64,000 nucleotides of DNA from the NCBI GenBank assembly GCA_946188155.1, contig CAMHUC010000008.1, positions 1-64,000 on the forward strand, in the 5' to 3' direction. A program made the translations under genes and the position numbers. The stretch's first letter is position 1; each line of letters starts with the position of its first letter. This stretch comes from an uncultured bacterium (GTDB lineage Bacteria > Bacteroidota > Bacteroidia > Bacteroidales > Bacteroidaceae). Shown here one piece after another: positions 37,201 through 44,335 of this stretch. The notes under the pieces are model-generated. The model saw nothing but the letters and a program-made list of their open reading frames with translations. It was not told where the DNA came from and searched no databases.

Positions 37201-37323
37201 GGCACCGATGACGGTCTCGCCCGTCTTGTCGACCACGGTTCCGCTAATCTCCGTCTGCGCGTACAATAGTGTAGCCGTCAGCAGGAGACAGAAGCTGAGT
37301 AACGCTCTTTTTAGCTGTTTCAT
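34213..37323 (-). CDS. SusC/RagA TonB-dependent transporter (PUL 2)
   Basis: 1036 residues. Signal peptide MKQLKRALLSFCLLLTATLLYAQ (residues 1-23), carboxypeptidase-like domain to about 100, plug about 105-230 (VVVTGYTTQRKADLTGAV, DGVPTKSG, YGSRAANGVIIITTKKG), then the barrel ending in LTFGLNVSF. It imports oligosaccharides in a TonB-dependent way with SusD2. Intact, so of the first two systems in this region it is the functional one. A 62-base block in the plug is identical to those of the other two susC genes. It is the first gene of susC2-susD2-SGBP-GH32. Confidence 0.96.
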   Translation of the reverse strand: MKQLKRALLSFCLLLTATLLYAQTEISGTVVDKTGETVIGATVMEKGTSNGTVTDFDGNFKIKVNQGATLVISYIGYLTQEVQAQNGMTVTMQDDALSLEEVVVTGYTTQRKADLTGAVSVVSVNELAKQNENNPMKALQGRVPGMNIQADGNPSGAATVRIRGIGTLNDNDPLYIIDGVPTKSGMHELNGNDIESIQVLKDAASASIYGSRAANGVIIITTKKGKDGKVKVNFDASVAASLYTNKIETMNASQWGRAFWQASVNDGLNPNNNNLGYNFDWTYDAAGHPMLNGMTMNMFLDDNATVRAGDTDWFKEITRTGIVQQYNVSVSNGSEKGSAFFSMGYYGNKGTIKDSQFSRLSARANADYKLFDGKVVIGENFTINRTKGVDAPGGILENALEFNPNFPIYAENGEYAQALGAYSERENPLSLLYNNKDNEYTQWRTFGDAHISIMPFKGFMIRSTLGMDYTQKEQRFFTYPIANGKMKRTDTAVESKQEHWMRWMWNAIATYNLEIGKHRGDAMIGMEVNRQDYKWNSSKRYDLAILNTDYMWPSAGAGRQLAEGSGNGFSLLSYFGKVNYTYDDRYMGSITIRRDGSSRFGSNNQYGTFPSVSLGWRISQEKFMQKASSWLDDLKLRYSWGQTGNQEISNTARYTLYQAVVSTGLWGSGQAGSSYDITGSNGGYQLANGYVRSQRGNDDIKWETTTQHNIGLDFALLRNEIYGSLDWFHKMTKDILLPMDGIGAMGEGASKWINAGEMKNMGWELSVGYRHKLESGFSWDINGNISRYTNEITKLPETVAAKGTFGGNGVKSVVGHPMGAQVGYIADGIFKSQEEIDNHATQEGAGLGRIRYKDLNGDGRISEADQDWIYDPTPAFTWGLNVYLQYKQFDFTMFWQGVQGVDVDCRGYKSQTDFWANSNINVPYLNKGIRALDAWSPANPGSDIPALTSSDTNNEGRVSSYYIENGSYLKLRTIQLGFNAPDKFSQKLRMKRIRLYLSAQNLLTIKSSKFSGADPENPGFNYPIPLNLTFGLNVSF

Positions 37324-37372
37324 TGTTGTTGTTTAAAAGGGTTAGTTAATACTTTGTTATCAAAATCTGATG

Positions 37373-37440
37373 CAAAGTTACTATCGGCGCAACAACAAAT
37401 GTATCAAAAATCGTTCTTCGGCTAACAAAAATGTTTCATG
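37373..37440 (-). promoter_or_regulatory. susC2 promoter with 21-base tandem operator
   Basis: -7 box TAACTTTG at 37373-37380, 18-base gap, repeats at 37399-37419 and 37420-37440 sharing 13 of 21 bases around CAAAAAT and TTC. ATCGTTC begins 30 bases from the box edge, as in susC1 and susC3. Confidence 0.72.
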
Positions 37441-37502
37441 GTAACATCTCTTGCCGCCTTAGTCCGTAGCGTTTATGTGTTGAAACAAGACGGGCAGAGC
37501 GG

Positions 37503-39050
37503 TCATTGCTCAGCCCTGAGGTCGGTGGGGTACTTGCCGAATTGCTTCTTGAAGCAGTTGGAGAAGTAGCTCGGCGTGTTGAAGCCTACCTCGAAGGCTA
37601 TCTCCGATACGCTCTTCGTGGTCGATACCAGCAGGTTGTAGCCGCGCTGCAGCCGCATCTCGCGCAGCAGCTCCACGGGCGAGATGCCCGTCAGGGCTTT
37701 CACCTTACGGTAGAGCTGTACGCGGCTCATGCCCAGTTGGTCGCCCAGGTCCTCGACTTTCAGGTTGGGGTTCGACATATTCTTGCGGATGGCCTCGTTG
37801 AGCGTCTCTGCGAAGATGTTGTCCTGCGAACGGGGCACCGGCACCTCGTCTGCCGGTGTCTCGAATACGCGGCGCAGTGTACGGGTGTCGGGATTGGTGT
37901 AGAAGAGCGTCTGCTCCTCGTTCATCGTCTGCCGCTGGCGTATCGTGCGGCGTGTCTGCACCAAGGCCCTCCAGATGAGGAGCAGAGCAACGATGAGCAG
38001 CACGATGGCTGCGAAACTGCCCGCCAGTACGCGGCGCTGGGTGTTGTAGAGTCCGAAGTAGTCTTCGAGTTTGTCCTGGATGGTGACCAGCTGCCCCATC
38101 TGCCGCTGCAGCTCGCTGGTGGTCTGGGCGATGGGCCAGGCATTCTCCTTGACCACCAGTATGCCCTGTAGGGTGTTCTCCCGCTCGTAGGGTCGGCCGG
38201 TGAGGATGTCGAGGGCCAGGCGTATGATGCGGTCGCCGCCCGTGGGATAGACATAGCTGGCCAGCTGGTGGCCGAACTGCACATAGTCGAGACCCTCGCC
38301 GGGCATGCCGTCGATGCCCATGATGTGAACCTTACCCTCTGTGCCTGTCTCCACCACGGCCTTGTAGGCTCCCGTGGCCATGCCGTCGTTGTGGCAGAAC
38401 ACGATGTCGGGCCGTCGGCCGCTCCTGATCTGGTCTATCACGATGCGGTAGGTGCCCTCCGACGACCAGTCGCTCTCGCGCCATACGTAGTCCAGCTCCG
38501 GATGCCCCTCTACCACTCCGGCGAAGCCCTGATGGCGCTCCTGTGCCGGTGTGCTGCCCATCGAGGCCGTCACTTCGAGTATGAGCGGCTTGTGCCCCTC
38601 GGCCAGCAGGCCACGGGCCACGTCGACGGCATTCACGCCGATGGCACGGCCCGCCTCCACATTGCTGCCGCCGATGAAGGCGGTATAGTTGTCCGTAGCC
38701 ACCTTGCGGTCGAAGCAGACGACGGGGATGCCCTGCTCCATCACCCGCGAGATGGCCTCGGCGATGGGGCCGGCCTCGTTGGGGGCCACCACCAGCAGGT
38801 CGATGCCACTGGCTGCGAGGCTGTCTATCTGCCGAATCTGCCGCTGCGTGTCATCGTCGGCATTGGCTATCGTCACCTTGGCACCATGCTCATACAGGTG
38901 CTGGGCGGCGAGCATCTCCTGGTTCACTTTCTCGCGCCACTGTCCGCCGCTGCACTGCGACACGGCAATCCGGTAGGTCTTCTCGTCAGGCCCGCAGGCC
39001 GAAAGCAGAACACCGCATAATATAATTAGGTATATGGCCTTCTTACGCAT
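37503..39050 (-). CDS. Sensor-regulator B: periplasmic sugar-binding domain fused through the membrane to AraC
   Basis: 515 residues from ATG 39050 (the longer frame starts at a TTG). Signal MRKKAIYLIILCGVLLSACG; type I sugar-binding domain about 25-320 (YRIAVSQCSGGQWREKVNQ, VVAPNEAGPI, HIMGIDGMPGEG); membrane segment about 338-356; a short cytoplasmic linker; AraC domain from about 415 (MSRVQLYRKVKALTG). The H-box, HATPase and receiver are all absent. The sequence NEEQTLFYTN, which in regulator A leads into the H-box, here runs directly into a segment resembling what follows the receiver. This looks like a clean in-frame deletion, leaving a one-component transmembrane regulator. It lies beside PUL 2. 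Confidence 0.85.
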   Translation of the reverse strand: MRKKAIYLIILCGVLLSACGPDEKTYRIAVSQCSGGQWREKVNQEMLAAQHLYEHGAKVTIANADDDTQRQIRQIDSLAASGIDLLVVAPNEAGPIAEAISRVMEQGIPVVCFDRKVATDNYTAFIGGSNVEAGRAIGVNAVDVARGLLAEGHKPLILEVTASMGSTPAQERHQGFAGVVEGHPELDYVWRESDWSSEGTYRIVIDQIRSGRRPDIVFCHNDGMATGAYKAVVETGTEGKVHIMGIDGMPGEGLDYVQFGHQLASYVYPTGGDRIIRLALDILTGRPYERENTLQGILVVKENAWPIAQTTSELQRQMGQLVTIQDKLEDYFGLYNTQRRVLAGSFAAIVLLIVALLLIWRALVQTRRTIRQRQTMNEEQTLFYTNPDTRTLRRVFETPADEVPVPRSQDNIFAETLNEAIRKNMSNPNLKVEDLGDQLGMSRVQLYRKVKALTGISPVELLREMRLQRGYNLLVSTTKSVSEIAFEVGFNTPSYFSNCFKKQFGKYPTDLRAEQ

Positions 39051-39069
39051 AGTTGTCTGGTTTTGGCGA

Positions 39070-39100
39070 CAAAGGTAGTGAAAATCCGTCAAACAACAAA
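39070..39100 (-). promoter_or_regulatory. Promoter of sensor-regulator B
   Basis: TTTG at 39097-39100, 19 bases, TACCTTTG at 39070-39077 (minus strand); leader of about 15 bases. Confidence 0.75.
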
Positions 39101-39113
39101 AGGAATGGCAGAA

Positions 39114-39749
39114 TTATTTGATGATGACGTCGAGCGTGACGGTGATTTCCTCGTTGCCCGCCTTGACGGGGTGTGGGATGTGCTGTAGGCCCTTGGGGGT
39201 GCTGGCATCGGGGGTGAAGGTGATGAGGATAGGTTCGCGACGGTCGGCCTGGCCTCGGTGCAGGATGACGACGGTACGCTCCTTGGTCTCGCCGACGTGC
39301 ATGATGCCCAGGTCGAAACGGTCGGCAGAGAGGCGCAGAGTGTCGTTGATACGGATGGGGAACTGGCGGAGAAGCGTCTCCTCGGAGGTGATGCAGGAGC
39401 CGGTGAGCGATAGGTGGACGGTTTTTCTTTTTGACTGTAGACTGTAGTTTTTTTGTTTTTCTGACTGTAGACTGTAGATGAGCGTGGCTGTCTCCTCGAA
39501 GTCGCCGCCCTTGCCCCGTGGGTTGAAGCGTAGGGTGATGGCGGCGGTATCGCCGGGTTGGATGAGGCTGTCCTTGGGGAATGCCACGGTGGTGCAGCCG
39601 CACGAGGTGTAGCCCTGGGTGAGGACCACGGCCTCGGTGCCGGCGTTGCGCAGCCAGAAGTCACGCTCCTGCACACCGTCAGCCTCGTGGATGGTGCCGA
39701 GACTGACGGTGGCCAGACCGATGACGATGAGTGAGTCAGCGACAAACAT
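39114..39749 (-). CDS. DUF1573 domain protein
   Basis: 211 residues. DUF1573 signature at about 15-70: LGTIHEADGVQERDFWLRN, TSCGCTTVAFPKDSLIQPGD. The family has an Ig-like fold with a conserved CGCT motif and is usually exported as a lipoprotein. Here the frame begins inside the GH32 gene (14-base overlap) and shows no convincing signal peptide, so the N-terminus may be lost or the protein stays inside. A CTACAGT 7-base array is embedded in the coding sequence (39425-39480) and gives the odd insert YSLQSEKQKNYSLQSKRK. Function unknown. Confidence 0.7.
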   Translation of the reverse strand: MFVADSLIVIGLATVSLGTIHEADGVQERDFWLRNAGTEAVVLTQGYTSCGCTTVAFPKDSLIQPGDTAAITLRFNPRGKGGDFEETATLIYSLQSEKQKNYSLQSKRKTVHLSLTGSCITSEETLLRQFPIRINDTLRLSADRFDLGIMHVGETKERTVVILHRGQADRREPILITFTPDASTPKGLQHIPHPVKAGNEEITVTLDVIIK

Positions 39750-42069
39750 ACTTGCGGCCGTCCTTGATGCAGATGCCTTTCTGGGGGGCGGTAAGCCTGC
39801 GGCCCAGAAGGTCGAATTGACAATTGACAGTTGACAGTTGACAATTGGCTAATTGAGGTTTTGCTATCGCCGTGGCGTTATCGGCATCGAGCGTCCAGGC
39901 CTTCAGGCTGGCCTGCATCTCGGTGGTGGCGAAGGCCTCGGCTTCGATGGCGCTGGCATCGCGGGGGAAGAGCCGCACGGAGAAGGCCCAGGTGTCGCAG
40001 ACGAAGATGTCGGCGATGGAGCCGTCGAGGAACACGTGCAGCTTCAGTTTTTCGCCGGTAGCGACCTTACGGGGCAGCGTGGCCGTATAGATGCCGGCGT
40101 AGGGGGCGGCATCGTTCACCTCGCGGTCGAGGGTGGTCAGGTCGAGGGTCAGCGTACACTTGTCGGTGTCGTAGGTCAGCGAAGCCTGCTTGTCACCCGA
40201 CTTCAGGAAGCGGAAACCGCAGGTGCCGCTGGCCACGGTGAACTCGCCGAGCAATTCTATCTGCCGACCGCTGACGGGAGCCAGCGACTCGTTGCCGATG
40301 AGGGCCAGCTCCTTGGCGTAGGTGGTCTCTGTCCGCATACCCTCTAAGCCGCTGAAGGGCTTCTGCTGGAGCGAGCCGTCGGCGGCAATCGTGAGTTCGC
40401 GGGGCAGCGAGTAGTTGTGGGCCCAGCCCATCTCGAAGTTACGCTCCGTGGCCAGCTTGTCGGGAACGATACCTAAGAGCAGTGTCTTGCCATCCTTCTG
40501 ATAGATGGTGGGCGAGAGCAGGCCGTATCCGTCGCGGCTGATGCCGCCTATCTCGAGCGTCTGCATCTCGCCGTCGGGTGTGAACTTGCCGTCGCTGCCG
40601 ATGGTGCCTACCCAGCAGAGGGTGCGCGTGCCGACACCCGTGCCGAGGGGTGTGCAGGTGAAGAGGTATTTGCCGTTGGCCATCGGGGTAACATTGGGCA
40701 TCTCCCAGAAGGTGCCGTGCAGCGTTGCCGTGGCACCCTGGAAGAAGGTGGTGCCGTCGTTCGTCCAGCTGCCGTTTTCCAGCCTATGCAGCGTGCAGCA
40801 GCCCACGCCGTTTCGGCCCGTGCCCACGATGACGTACTTTTGACCGTTGGCCTCGAAGTAATAGGGGTCGCGGAAGTCCTGGAAGCCGCCGGCTGGCGTG
40901 CCGTTGATGACGATGCCTTGCTTCTCCCATGTCCGTAGCGAAGCGTCGGTGGCCTTGGCCTGTGCGATGGTGGCGCGGGCATTGTCCACAGCGGTATATA
41001 GTATATAGGTGTCGCCACCGTCCTCATATACGCAGCCACTCCAGCAGCCCTTCAGGTCGTAGCTCTCGCCGGGAGCGATGGCGATGGGTTCCTCTGTCCA
41101 GTCGTAGAGGTTGTCCGACGAGATGTGTCCCCAGTGCAGTCGCGACATGTAGGGGCCGTTGGCATTCTTCTGGAAGAACAGGTGGTAGCGCCCCTCGCTG
41201 TAGGTCATGCCGTGAGTCTCGTTGGTCCAGGCTCCTGTGGGCATGCCGTGGAACCGCAGGCGCCACAGTGACTCGGCGTAGCGCGAGGCGGGATAGCTGA
41301 AGTCGGGTGAATACTGGCTGTAGTCGATTGGGTCGATACGGGTGAAGTCCGTCACCTCATTGCTGATGCTGATGTCGTCGATGAGGCCGCAGAAGGTGTT
41401 GAGCAGCATCTTCTTCGACCAGGGGTCTGTGCTGTCGGTGGCATCCTTGCCGATATAGAAGTCGGAGGAGCCGTGCACGATGTCGGAGCGGCTCATGCGT
41501 GCCGTGCCGATGGCAGAGCCGTTCAGGTAGAGCGTGGCGGCGTTGTTGGCCTTGTCGAGTGTGGCGGTCACAAGGCACCACTCACCGCGCGGCAGTTTCT
41601 GCGTGCCGTCGATGGTGAACAGGTAGCCGCCGGCGTATGCCGAGCCGAACTGGAAGCGCAGGTCGCCCTGCGAGGAGAGTTGCAGGGCAAAGCCCTTCTT
41701 GTCCTCGAGATTACCGCAGATGGTGGCGTAGGTAGGCGTGTCCTCGGCCACGTCGACCTTCATCATCGGGTAGGTCTCGGCAGCCAGGATGACATTTATG
41801 GTCAGTGCCTCGGTGCTGAGCGAGCCGACGGGGATGGCGGCCTTCACGTAGTTGGAGTAGCCGTCGAAGCGGAGGGCCTGCCCCTGGATGGCATCGACGG
41901 TGAAGGCCGGCAGTTGTGATGCCACGGTGTACTGCTGGCCCGATGCGGCTTCGGTGATCTTGCCGTCGGCGGTGAGTGACATGTCGAAGTGTGCGGCAGC
42001 GGTTTGTGCCTCGCTGGCGATGGCCTGTGCGGCCATCAGCGTTGTCAGTAGTAGGTGTTTGATTCTCAT
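39736..42069 (-). CDS. LamG-GH32 glycoside hydrolase with T9SS-like tail
   Basis: 777 residues. Signal peptide to about 22; LamG/concanavalin-like domain 28-235 (LRFDGYSNYVKAAIP, GEWCLVTATLDKANN); GH32 propeller about 260-590; GH32 C-terminal sandwich to 740. Motifs: AWTNETHG in place of WMNDPNG, so the nucleophile position is Glu; QDFRDPYYF intact; TFWEMPN in place of the ECPD motif, with the acid/base Glu kept. It ends FDLLGRRLTAPQKGICIKD..., like short C-terminal sorting tails of Prevotella T9SS cargo. The linker before this tail (ANCQLSTVNCQ) is written in TGTCAAC-type 7-base repeats. It has its own operator and promoter. Confidence 0.85.
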   Translation of the reverse strand: MRIKHLLLTTLMAAQAIASEAQTAAAHFDMSLTADGKITEAASGQQYTVASQLPAFTVDAIQGQALRFDGYSNYVKAAIPVGSLSTEALTINVILAAETYPMMKVDVAEDTPTYATICGNLEDKKGFALQLSSQGDLRFQFGSAYAGGYLFTIDGTQKLPRGEWCLVTATLDKANNAATLYLNGSAIGTARMSRSDIVHGSSDFYIGKDATDSTDPWSKKMLLNTFCGLIDDISISNEVTDFTRIDPIDYSQYSPDFSYPASRYAESLWRLRFHGMPTGAWTNETHGMTYSEGRYHLFFQKNANGPYMSRLHWGHISSDNLYDWTEEPIAIAPGESYDLKGCWSGCVYEDGGDTYILYTAVDNARATIAQAKATDASLRTWEKQGIVINGTPAGGFQDFRDPYYFEANGQKYVIVGTGRNGVGCCTLHRLENGSWTNDGTTFFQGATATLHGTFWEMPNVTPMANGKYLFTCTPLGTGVGTRTLCWVGTIGSDGKFTPDGEMQTLEIGGISRDGYGLLSPTIYQKDGKTLLLGIVPDKLATERNFEMGWAHNYSLPRELTIAADGSLQQKPFSGLEGMRTETTYAKELALIGNESLAPVSGRQIELLGEFTVASGTCGFRFLKSGDKQASLTYDTDKCTLTLDLTTLDREVNDAAPYAGIYTATLPRKVATGEKLKLHVFLDGSIADIFVCDTWAFSVRLFPRDASAIEAEAFATTEMQASLKAWTLDADNATAIAKPQLANCQLSTVNCQFDLLGRRLTAPQKGICIKDGRKYVCR

Positions 42070-42095
42070 TGCTTATTAGTCTTGATTTCTGGCTG

Positions 42096-42163
42096 CAAAG
42101 TTAGGCATTATTGCCTTTCGGGGATATAACATTTGTTTCAAATGATGCAAAATTTCGTTCAAA
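42096..42163 (-). promoter_or_regulatory. GH32 promoter with 21-base tandem operator
   Basis: -7 box TAACTTTG at 42096-42103, 18-base gap, repeats at 42122-42142 and 42143-42163 sharing 15 of 21 bases (TTTGTTTCAAA and TTTCGTTCAAA endings). Same geometry as at the three susC genes. Confidence 0.72.
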
Positions 42164-42173
42164 TCAGCAAAAC

Positions 42174-42203
42174 GGGCAGCAGTAACCACCGTTACCGCTG
42201 CCC
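42174..42203 (-). terminator. Terminator of PUL 3 operon
   Basis: 13-base stem with one mismatch, GGGCAGC-GTAAC against GTTAC-GCTGCCC, loop CACC; on the minus strand a CGTTTTGC follows. It separates the DUF4960 gene from the GH32 promoter. Confidence 0.75.
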
Positions 42204-42241
42204 ATTTACAGACTAACCAATTAACTATATGTATGAATCAA

Positions 42242-44257
42242 CTATTTCAGGTAACTGATGCAGTTGCTGGTGAATCGCTCCAGCTGGTTCTGATACTGGT
42301 TCTCACCGGCGATGTCCCACTCGTAGGCAGCCAGGCCTACGGCGAGGATGCGGCCTGCGAAGGTGGTGGTCGGCGCGAAGTCGATGATACCGGCGCAGCA
42401 GTAGTCCACCACGTGGTTCCACGTGCCGAGCACGGTGGAGTTGGTCTTGTCCTCCCAGGCCTTCACCACGTTGGGCTCGGGTGCCAGTCCGAAGGCGTTG
42501 AGGTCCCACATGCAGTTGTGGTCGCCCTTCACGCCGGCTCCCTCGAAGGCGTAGATGGAGCGTTCGTAGAGACCGCTGATGAAGTCCATGCCCCAGTAGA
42601 TGTCGTGGTGGCTGTGGTCGTAGATCTGGCCCTCGGTGTTGCCGATGATGGGCTGCGAGCCCCACACGTCGTTGTTCTGACCGCCCTCGCCGTTGCCGTA
42701 GATGCCAGGAGCGTAGGCGTCGGCGATGCGGCCCACGGCCACGCTGAGCTGTGTGGCGTGGTTGGTGAGCAGCAGGTTGCCGCCGTCGGCAGTGAATGCC
42801 TTCAGGGCATTGACCGTCTCGTTGGAGGCCAGGTTGCCGGGCAGGTTCTGCCAGCCCTTCTCGATGCCGATGCGGTCGGCCATCACCCAGCACACAGTGT
42901 TCTGCTCGATGTCGAGCTGGTCGATGGTCGATGGTGTGAGCACCATGCCCTTGCCCTGGTTGACGTAGGTCTTCTGGAACCACTCCACGGCGGCCTTCTC
43001 GTCGGCGCTCTGCGTGTAGTCGTCGGCCACGAGCATGGCCACCTTCTTGTCGGCGGGCTCAGCCACGTACTTCAGGCAGTTGCCGGTGAACTTCTCTAAC
43101 TGGTCCTGATACTGGTTGGCGCCGCCGATGTTCCACTCGTAGGCAGCGAGGCCCACGGCGAGGATGCGTCCGGCGAAGCTGCTGGTGGGTGCGAAGTCGA
43201 TGATGCCGGCGCAGCAGTAGTCCACCACGTGGTTCCACGTGCCGAGCACGGTGGAGTTGGTCATGTCCTCCCAAGCCTTCACCACGTTGGGGCTGGGAGC
43301 CAGGCCGTAGGCGTTGAGGTCCCACATGCAGTTGTGGTCGCCCTTCACGCCGGCACCCTCGAAGCAGTAGATGGAGCGCTCGTAGAGTCCGCTGGTGAAG
43401 GTCATGCCACGGTAGATGTCGTGGCCGCTGTGGTCATAGATCTGTCCCTCAGCGTTGCCGATGATGGGCTGCGAGCCCCACACGTCGCCGTTCTGTCCGC
43501 CCTCGCCGTTGCCGTAGATGCCGGGAGCGTAGGCCTCAGCGATACGGCCCACGGCCACGGTGAGCTGGGTGGCGTGGTTGGTCAGGAAGAGGTTGCCGCC
43601 GTCGGCAGTGAACGACTTCAGGGCGTTGACGGTCTCGTTGGAGGCCAGTCCGCCAGGCAGGTTCTGCCAGCCGCGCTCCAGTCCGATGCGGTCGCACATC
43701 ACCCAGCAGGCCGTCTGCTGCTCGATGTCGAGCAGGTCGATGGTGGCGGGGGTGACGAGCACGCCCTTGCCCGTGTTGACGTAGTTCTTCTGGAACCAGC
43801 TGACGGCATCCTTCTCGTCGGCACTCTGCTCGTAGTCGTCGGGCACGAGCATGGCTATCATGTCGCCGCCCTTCTGTGCCTCGTAGAAGATGTTGAAGCG
43901 CACCGTCTGGCCCTCAGAGACGCGGCCGTCGCTGTAGCGTGCCTTCACGGTGTAGGCCACGTCGACGTTCGTCGGGGCTTTCTTGATGAGATACTCGCTG
44001 ACGACCTGGTCGATGTTGGTCACGTCGGCGTTGTCCTTGATGATCTGTATGCCCGACTGCCCCTGCATGGTGGGGTTGGTCCAGCGGAGGGTCACGTCGC
44101 GCACGCCGTCCTGGTAGTCGGCCACGAGGTTGGTCACGGCCTCGCTGTACTTGGCGGCCTCGTACTGCACGTCGCTGCAGGAGGCGAGGAAGGGGACTGC
44201 GCAGATAGCGCAGTATACTAGACCAGCGCGGAATGTTTTATATATCTTGGTAATCAT
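42242..44257 (-). CDS. Surface lipoprotein with two near-identical DUF4960 domains (PUL 3)
   Basis: 671 residues. Lipoprotein signal MITKIYKTFRAGLVYCAICA...LASCS. A fibronectin-like module (30-135) is followed by two DUF4960 domains, about 140-405 and 406-671. They match almost word for word: DDYEQSADEKDAVSWFQKNYVN and DDYTQSADEKAAVEWFQKTYVN; both contain TWNHVVDYCCAGIIDFAPT. The DNA is also nearly identical over about 800 bases, so the duplication is recent or kept alike by conversion. It is in the SGBP position and may bind two glycan sites. Hairpin 5 lies in its signal codons. Confidence 0.82.
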   Translation of the reverse strand: MITKIYKTFRAGLVYCAICAVPFLASCSDVQYEAAKYSEAVTNLVADYQDGVRDVTLRWTNPTMQGQSGIQIIKDNADVTNIDQVVSEYLIKKAPTNVDVAYTVKARYSDGRVSEGQTVRFNIFYEAQKGGDMIAMLVPDDYEQSADEKDAVSWFQKNYVNTGKGVLVTPATIDLLDIEQQTACWVMCDRIGLERGWQNLPGGLASNETVNALKSFTADGGNLFLTNHATQLTVAVGRIAEAYAPGIYGNGEGGQNGDVWGSQPIIGNAEGQIYDHSGHDIYRGMTFTSGLYERSIYCFEGAGVKGDHNCMWDLNAYGLAPSPNVVKAWEDMTNSTVLGTWNHVVDYCCAGIIDFAPTSSFAGRILAVGLAAYEWNIGGANQYQDQLEKFTGNCLKYVAEPADKKVAMLVADDYTQSADEKAAVEWFQKTYVNQGKGMVLTPSTIDQLDIEQNTVCWVMADRIGIEKGWQNLPGNLASNETVNALKAFTADGGNLLLTNHATQLSVAVGRIADAYAPGIYGNGEGGQNNDVWGSQPIIGNTEGQIYDHSHHDIYWGMDFISGLYERSIYAFEGAGVKGDHNCMWDLNAFGLAPEPNVVKAWEDKTNSTVLGTWNHVVDYCCAGIIDFAPTTTFAGRILAVGLAAYEWDIAGENQYQNQLERFTSNCISYLK
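44196..44214 (-). other. Signal-peptide hairpin 5
   Basis: Plus-strand sequence ACTGCGC-AGATA-GCGCAGT, identical to hairpin 1. Confidence 0.7.
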
Positions 44258-44259
44258 AA

Positions 44260-44335
44260 CTCTAAATTCTTACTTCTTAATTCTTCATCGGCGAAGCCGA
44301 CACTTCTTAATTCTTAACTCTAAACTCTTCCCTTT
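44260..44335 (-). repeat. 7-base repeat array with embedded hairpin
   Basis: CTTAATT-type units between susD3 and the SGBP gene, with the hairpin TCGGC-GAA-GCCGA at 44288-44300, as between bamA and skp. Confidence 0.65.
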
